DNA of 7,939 bases from Haemophilus parainfluenzae. GTDB lineage: Bacteria > Pseudomonadota > Gammaproteobacteria > Enterobacterales > Pasteurellaceae. Below are positions 6,091-7,939 of this stretch, piece by piece. The notes under the pieces were generated by a model. The model was not told the DNA's origin. It saw only the letters and a list, made by a program, of their open reading frames with translations, and did not search any database. The position numbers and the translations under genes are program-made. The DNA is taken from NCBI GenBank assembly GCA_018381425.1, contig JAGZRY010000066.1, forward strand, positions 1 through 7,939. The letters are read 5' to 3'. The stretch's first letter is position 1. Every line of letters starts with the position of its first letter.

Positions 6091-7322
6091 TATTTAATCC
6101 ACCCAGCTGGATTTACAGGCACACCTTTACGGCTGATACCAAAGTAAAGGGCCGGTTTAGAGAGTTCACCCGTATTACCTACTTGGGCGATGGTTTGCCC
6201 CGCAGACACAAGCTGACCTTGTTTTACAAAAACGGCTTGGTTGAAACCATATAAACTTAAGTCACTATCGCCGTGTTTCACAATCACCATATAACCATAG
6301 CCGTTAAGATGACCCGCTAGAATAACACGACCACTTGCAATGGCTTTTACCGCAGTACCCGTTGGTGCACCGATAACCATACCTTTCCAGCGCACTTCAC
6401 CCGCTTGGATTGAACCAAAGGAATACAACGTCGGGCCAGAAACCGGGCGACTATATTGACGAGCTGCCGTACCTAAGCCACTGGTGCTATTAATTAACTG
6501 ACGTTCTTGCTCAGTTGGTTGATAAGGTTTTGAGGTCCGTTTTTCTTCCTCTTGTTTTTTCTGAGCAAGGGCTTCACGCTCACGTTGTTCTTGTTGGCGA
6601 GCGGCTTGTTCAGCACGTTGAATTTCTTGGCGAAGGGCATTTTCGTTCGCTTTCAACGTTTCCAGCTTGTTCTGATCTTTCGTTAAGTTTTTGTTGAGTT
6701 CATTTAACGTTGATTGGCGTTCTTGTTGCGCTTTTTGTAATTCTTGTTGTTGTTTCTTTTGCGTAGAAAGTTGATCGCGATGATTTTTTTGTTGCCCTGA
6801 AATCGCTTCGCGTTGTTTCGCTAAATTCTCTTGTGTCGCTTTCAGGTTGTTAATCATATCAATGCGAACTTGGTTTAAATGCTGATAATACACTTTCATG
6901 CGTTCCGCTTTTTTCGCATCTTCTGAAAGCATTCTTTCCAAGGTGGAAGGATTTATACCTGAGCGATAAATGGCATCTATTTGTTGTGCGAGCTTCGCTT
7001 TTTGCACGCGCTCTTGCTTTTCTAATTGCTTGATTTGTTTTTCGGTTTCCGCCATTTGCTTGCGGATTTCTTGCAAACTTAGTTCTGTTTCACGTAATTC
7101 ACCGACAACGCTATTAATTTTGCTTTCTTGATCTTTAAGACTGGCTTGGAGTTTAGCTTGTGCACGTTTTTGCTCAGCGATCTTCGATTCTTGTTGTTTA
7201 ATTTGTTTTTGAATTTGATTGAGATCGTTGCCTTGCGCGAAAGATGAAAAGCCAAGCAGACCACAAGCAAAAAGTGCGGTCAGTTTTGATAAGATTTTTT
7301 TTCTATGATTGCTTTGCTGCAT
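6090..7322 (-). CDS. envC: Murein hydrolase activator EnvC
   Basis: A 410-residue periplasmic protein that, in E. coli, is recruited by FtsEX to the division site and activates the amidases AmiA and AmiB to split septal peptidoglycan. A basic N-terminus and hydrophobic stretch form a signal peptide with a probable cut after SSFA (A29). Residues of about 32-115 and 160-262 are Lys/Gln/Glu-rich coiled coil. A LytM (M23 peptidase-like) domain fills about 286-408. Its catalytic histidines are missing: YSFGS (300-304) and ALYFGIS (391-397) stand where active enzymes have the H and HxH motifs. This is as expected for an activator rather than an enzyme. Length is near E. coli EnvC (419). The ATG has only a weak ribosome binding site. 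yibQ follows with a 1-nt overlap. Confidence 0.95.
   Translation of the reverse strand: MQQSNHRKKILSKLTALFACGLLGFSSFAQGNDLNQIQKQIKQQESKIAEQKRAQAKLQASLKDQESKINSVVGELRETELSLQEIRKQMAETEKQIKQLEKQERVQKAKLAQQIDAIYRSGINPSTLERMLSEDAKKAERMKVYYQHLNQVRIDMINNLKATQENLAKQREAISGQQKNHRDQLSTQKKQQQELQKAQQERQSTLNELNKNLTKDQNKLETLKANENALRQEIQRAEQAARQQEQREREALAQKKQEEEKRTSKPYQPTEQERQLINSTSGLGTAARQYSRPVSGPTLYSFGSIQAGEVRWKGMVIGAPTGTAVKAIASGRVILAGHLNGYGYMVIVKHGDSDLSLYGFNQAVFVKQGQLVSAGQTIAQVGNTGELSKPALYFGISRKGVPVNPAGWIK
7272..7280 (+). repeat. DNA uptake signal sequence, exact core, in a signal peptide
   Basis: AAGTGCGGT, preceded by AA and followed by CAGTTTTGAT, overlapping envC codons 15-17. On the minus strand it encodes the Thr-Ala-Leu of the signal-peptide core, in the same reading frame as the copy in the yibQ signal peptide. 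Confidence 0.93.
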
Positions 7323-7364
7323 ACATCTAAACTTAAGAGAAATTAAGGGACGAATAAAACTTAA

Positions 7365-7373
7365 ATACTAGCA
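7365..7373 (-). promoter_or_regulatory. Putative envC-yibQ promoter, extended -10
   Basis: Read on the minus strand, TGC TAGTAT is a good extended -10 element (TAGTAT 4/6, with the TGn motif upstream). The -35 region at 17 bp is poor (TTTTAG), as is usual for extended -10 promoters. The start would be near 7358, giving a leader of about 35 nt. Confidence 0.45.
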
Positions 7374-7401
7374 TTATTTTTGAGTGGCTAAAAGTTTACA
7401 G

Positions 7402-7464
7402 ACGATTTTTTGCGAAAGATCAGTAAATGCCGCCTTTTTGCTTTTAAACATAACGATTTTTTGC
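7402..7464 (+). repeat. Pair of 12-bp direct repeats in the envC/gpmA intergenic region
   Basis: ACGATTTTTTGC occurs exactly at 7402-7413 and again at 7453-7464, 51 bp apart start to start. The second copy ends directly against the gpmA -10 hexamer and includes its TGC extension. The copies could be a tandem protein site on one helix face, or the trace of a small promoter duplication. The T run lowers the information content. Confidence 0.5.
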
Positions 7465-7470
7465 TATAAA
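7442..7470 (+). promoter_or_regulatory. Putative gpmA promoter, extended -10
   Basis: TGC (7462-7464) directly precedes TATAAA (7465-7470, 5/6), an extended -10 element. The best -35 at 17 bp is TTTTAA (7442-7447, 3/6). The start is expected near 7477, about 32 nt before the gpmA ATG. A promoter here suits a highly expressed glycolytic gene. Confidence 0.55.
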
Positions 7471-7508
7471 AGAATCATTCATTTTTTATCAATACTTAGG
7501 AGATCCTT

Positions 7509-7939
7509 ATGGAATTAGTATTTATTCGTCACGGTTTCAGTGAGTGGAACGCAAAAAATTTATTCACTGGTTGGCGTGATGTGAATTTAACCGAGCGCGG
7601 CGTAGAAGAAGCAAAAGCAGCGGGTAAAAAATTGTTAGAGAAAGGCTATGAATTTGATATCGCCTTCACTTCTGTTTTAACTCGTGCAATCAAAACCTGT
7701 AACATCGTGTTAGAAGAATCTCACCAATTATGGATTCCTCAAGTGAAAAACTGGCGTTTAAATGAGCGTCACTACGGTGCATTACAAGGCTTAGATAAAA
7801 AAGCAACCGCAGAGCAATACGGTGACGAACAAGTTCATATCTGGCGTCGTTCTTATGACATTTCTCCTCCAGATTTAGATCCGAAAGATCCAAACTCTGC
7901 ACATAACGACCGTCGTTATGCAAACATCCCATCTGATGT
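7509..7939 (+). CDS. gpmA: 2,3-bisphosphoglycerate-dependent phosphoglycerate mutase, N-terminal part
   Basis: A cytoplasmic glycolytic enzyme that interconverts 3- and 2-phosphoglycerate through a phosphohistidine. The frame opens at ATG 7509, with AGGAG at 7498-7502 at 6-nt spacing, and runs off the window after 143 codons; full enzymes have about 227-250 residues. The sequence starts MELVFIRHG, with catalytic His8 in the RHG motif. It continues with [13 protein letters not shown] (19-31), [10 protein letters not shown] (54-63, with Arg59) and [13 protein letters not shown] (82-94, with Glu86), all hallmarks of the dPGM branch of the histidine phosphatase superfamily. Codon use favours CGT, GGT and AAA, as expected for high expression. 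It is divergent from envC. Confidence 0.97.
   Translation, partial: MELVFIRHGFSEWNAKNLFTGWRDVNLTERGVEEAKAAGKKLLEKGYEFDIAFTSVLTRAIKTCNIVLEESHQLWIPQVKNWRLNERHYGALQGLDKKATAEQYGDEQVHIWRRSYDISPPDLDPKDPNSAHNDRRYANIPSD

Noticed and set aside
5710..7270. Open frames antisense to, or in other frames of, yibQ and envC (5710-5949, 5796-5990, 6515-6697, 7079-7270)
   Set aside because: All lie within well-supported genes and show no domain features, signal peptides or ribosome binding sites of their own.
7408..7424. TTTTGCGAAAGATC-like half of a Sxy-dependent CRP-S site near gpmA
   Set aside because: Only the left half (TGCGA) fits; the position of the expected TCGCA/TCACA half reads AGTAA.
7690..7932. 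80-codon minus-strand frame in gpmA
   Set aside because: It is the reverse reading of conserved gpmA coding sequence.
1..7939. Phase-variation repeats, insertion sequences, CRISPR arrays, tRNA genes or foreign islands
   Set aside because: I saw no tetranucleotide tracts such as CAAT or GACA repeats, no transposase, no regular spacer array and no cloverleaf; gene content is core throughout.

Overview
The window looks like chromosomal core DNA from a Pasteurellaceae bacterium close to Haemophilus or Aggregatibacter. The evidence is AT-rich coding sequence, Haemophilus-type proteins throughout, and five exact copies of the 9-base Hin-type DNA uptake signal AAGTGCGGT, which marks naturally competent members of this family. 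I cannot name the species. From memory, cyaA, narP and envC/gpmA lie at three separate places in H. influenzae Rd, so this genome is probably not collinear with Rd. I see no mobile element, CRISPR array, tRNA, rRNA, prophage or defence island.

Left part (1-1749, minus strand): a haem-biosynthesis operon read right to left, hemC - hemD - hemX (only the first 12 codons of hemX are present), with 9-nt gaps between genes. Middle (1750-4390): a 136-bp divergent promoter region, then cyaA (class I adenylate cyclase) on the plus strand, starting with TTG as in E. coli. A 179-nt intergenic region (4391-4569) holds an AT-rich palindrome, a good sigma-70-type promoter and a structured leader, followed by narP (nitrate/nitrite response regulator). 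narP meets the next operon tail to tail at a compact bidirectional terminator (5223-5246).

Right part (5248-7322, minus strand): envC (septal amidase activator with a degenerate LytM domain) followed by yibQ (divergent polysaccharide deacetylase family). They overlap by one nucleotide and are probably translationally coupled. Divergent from envC, across a 186-bp promoter region with a 12-bp direct repeat, is gpmA (2,3-BPG-dependent phosphoglycerate mutase), cut by the window edge.

The genes are mainly housekeeping: tetrapyrrole synthesis, cAMP signalling, anaerobic nitrate/nitrite sensing, cell-separation envelope functions and glycolysis. I did not find a convincing new multi-gene system. 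The most interesting non-coding signals are the narP leader fold and its upstream palindrome, the operator-like dyad in the hemC/cyaA promoter region, and the placement of uptake signals inside the signal-peptide codons of two adjacent envelope genes.
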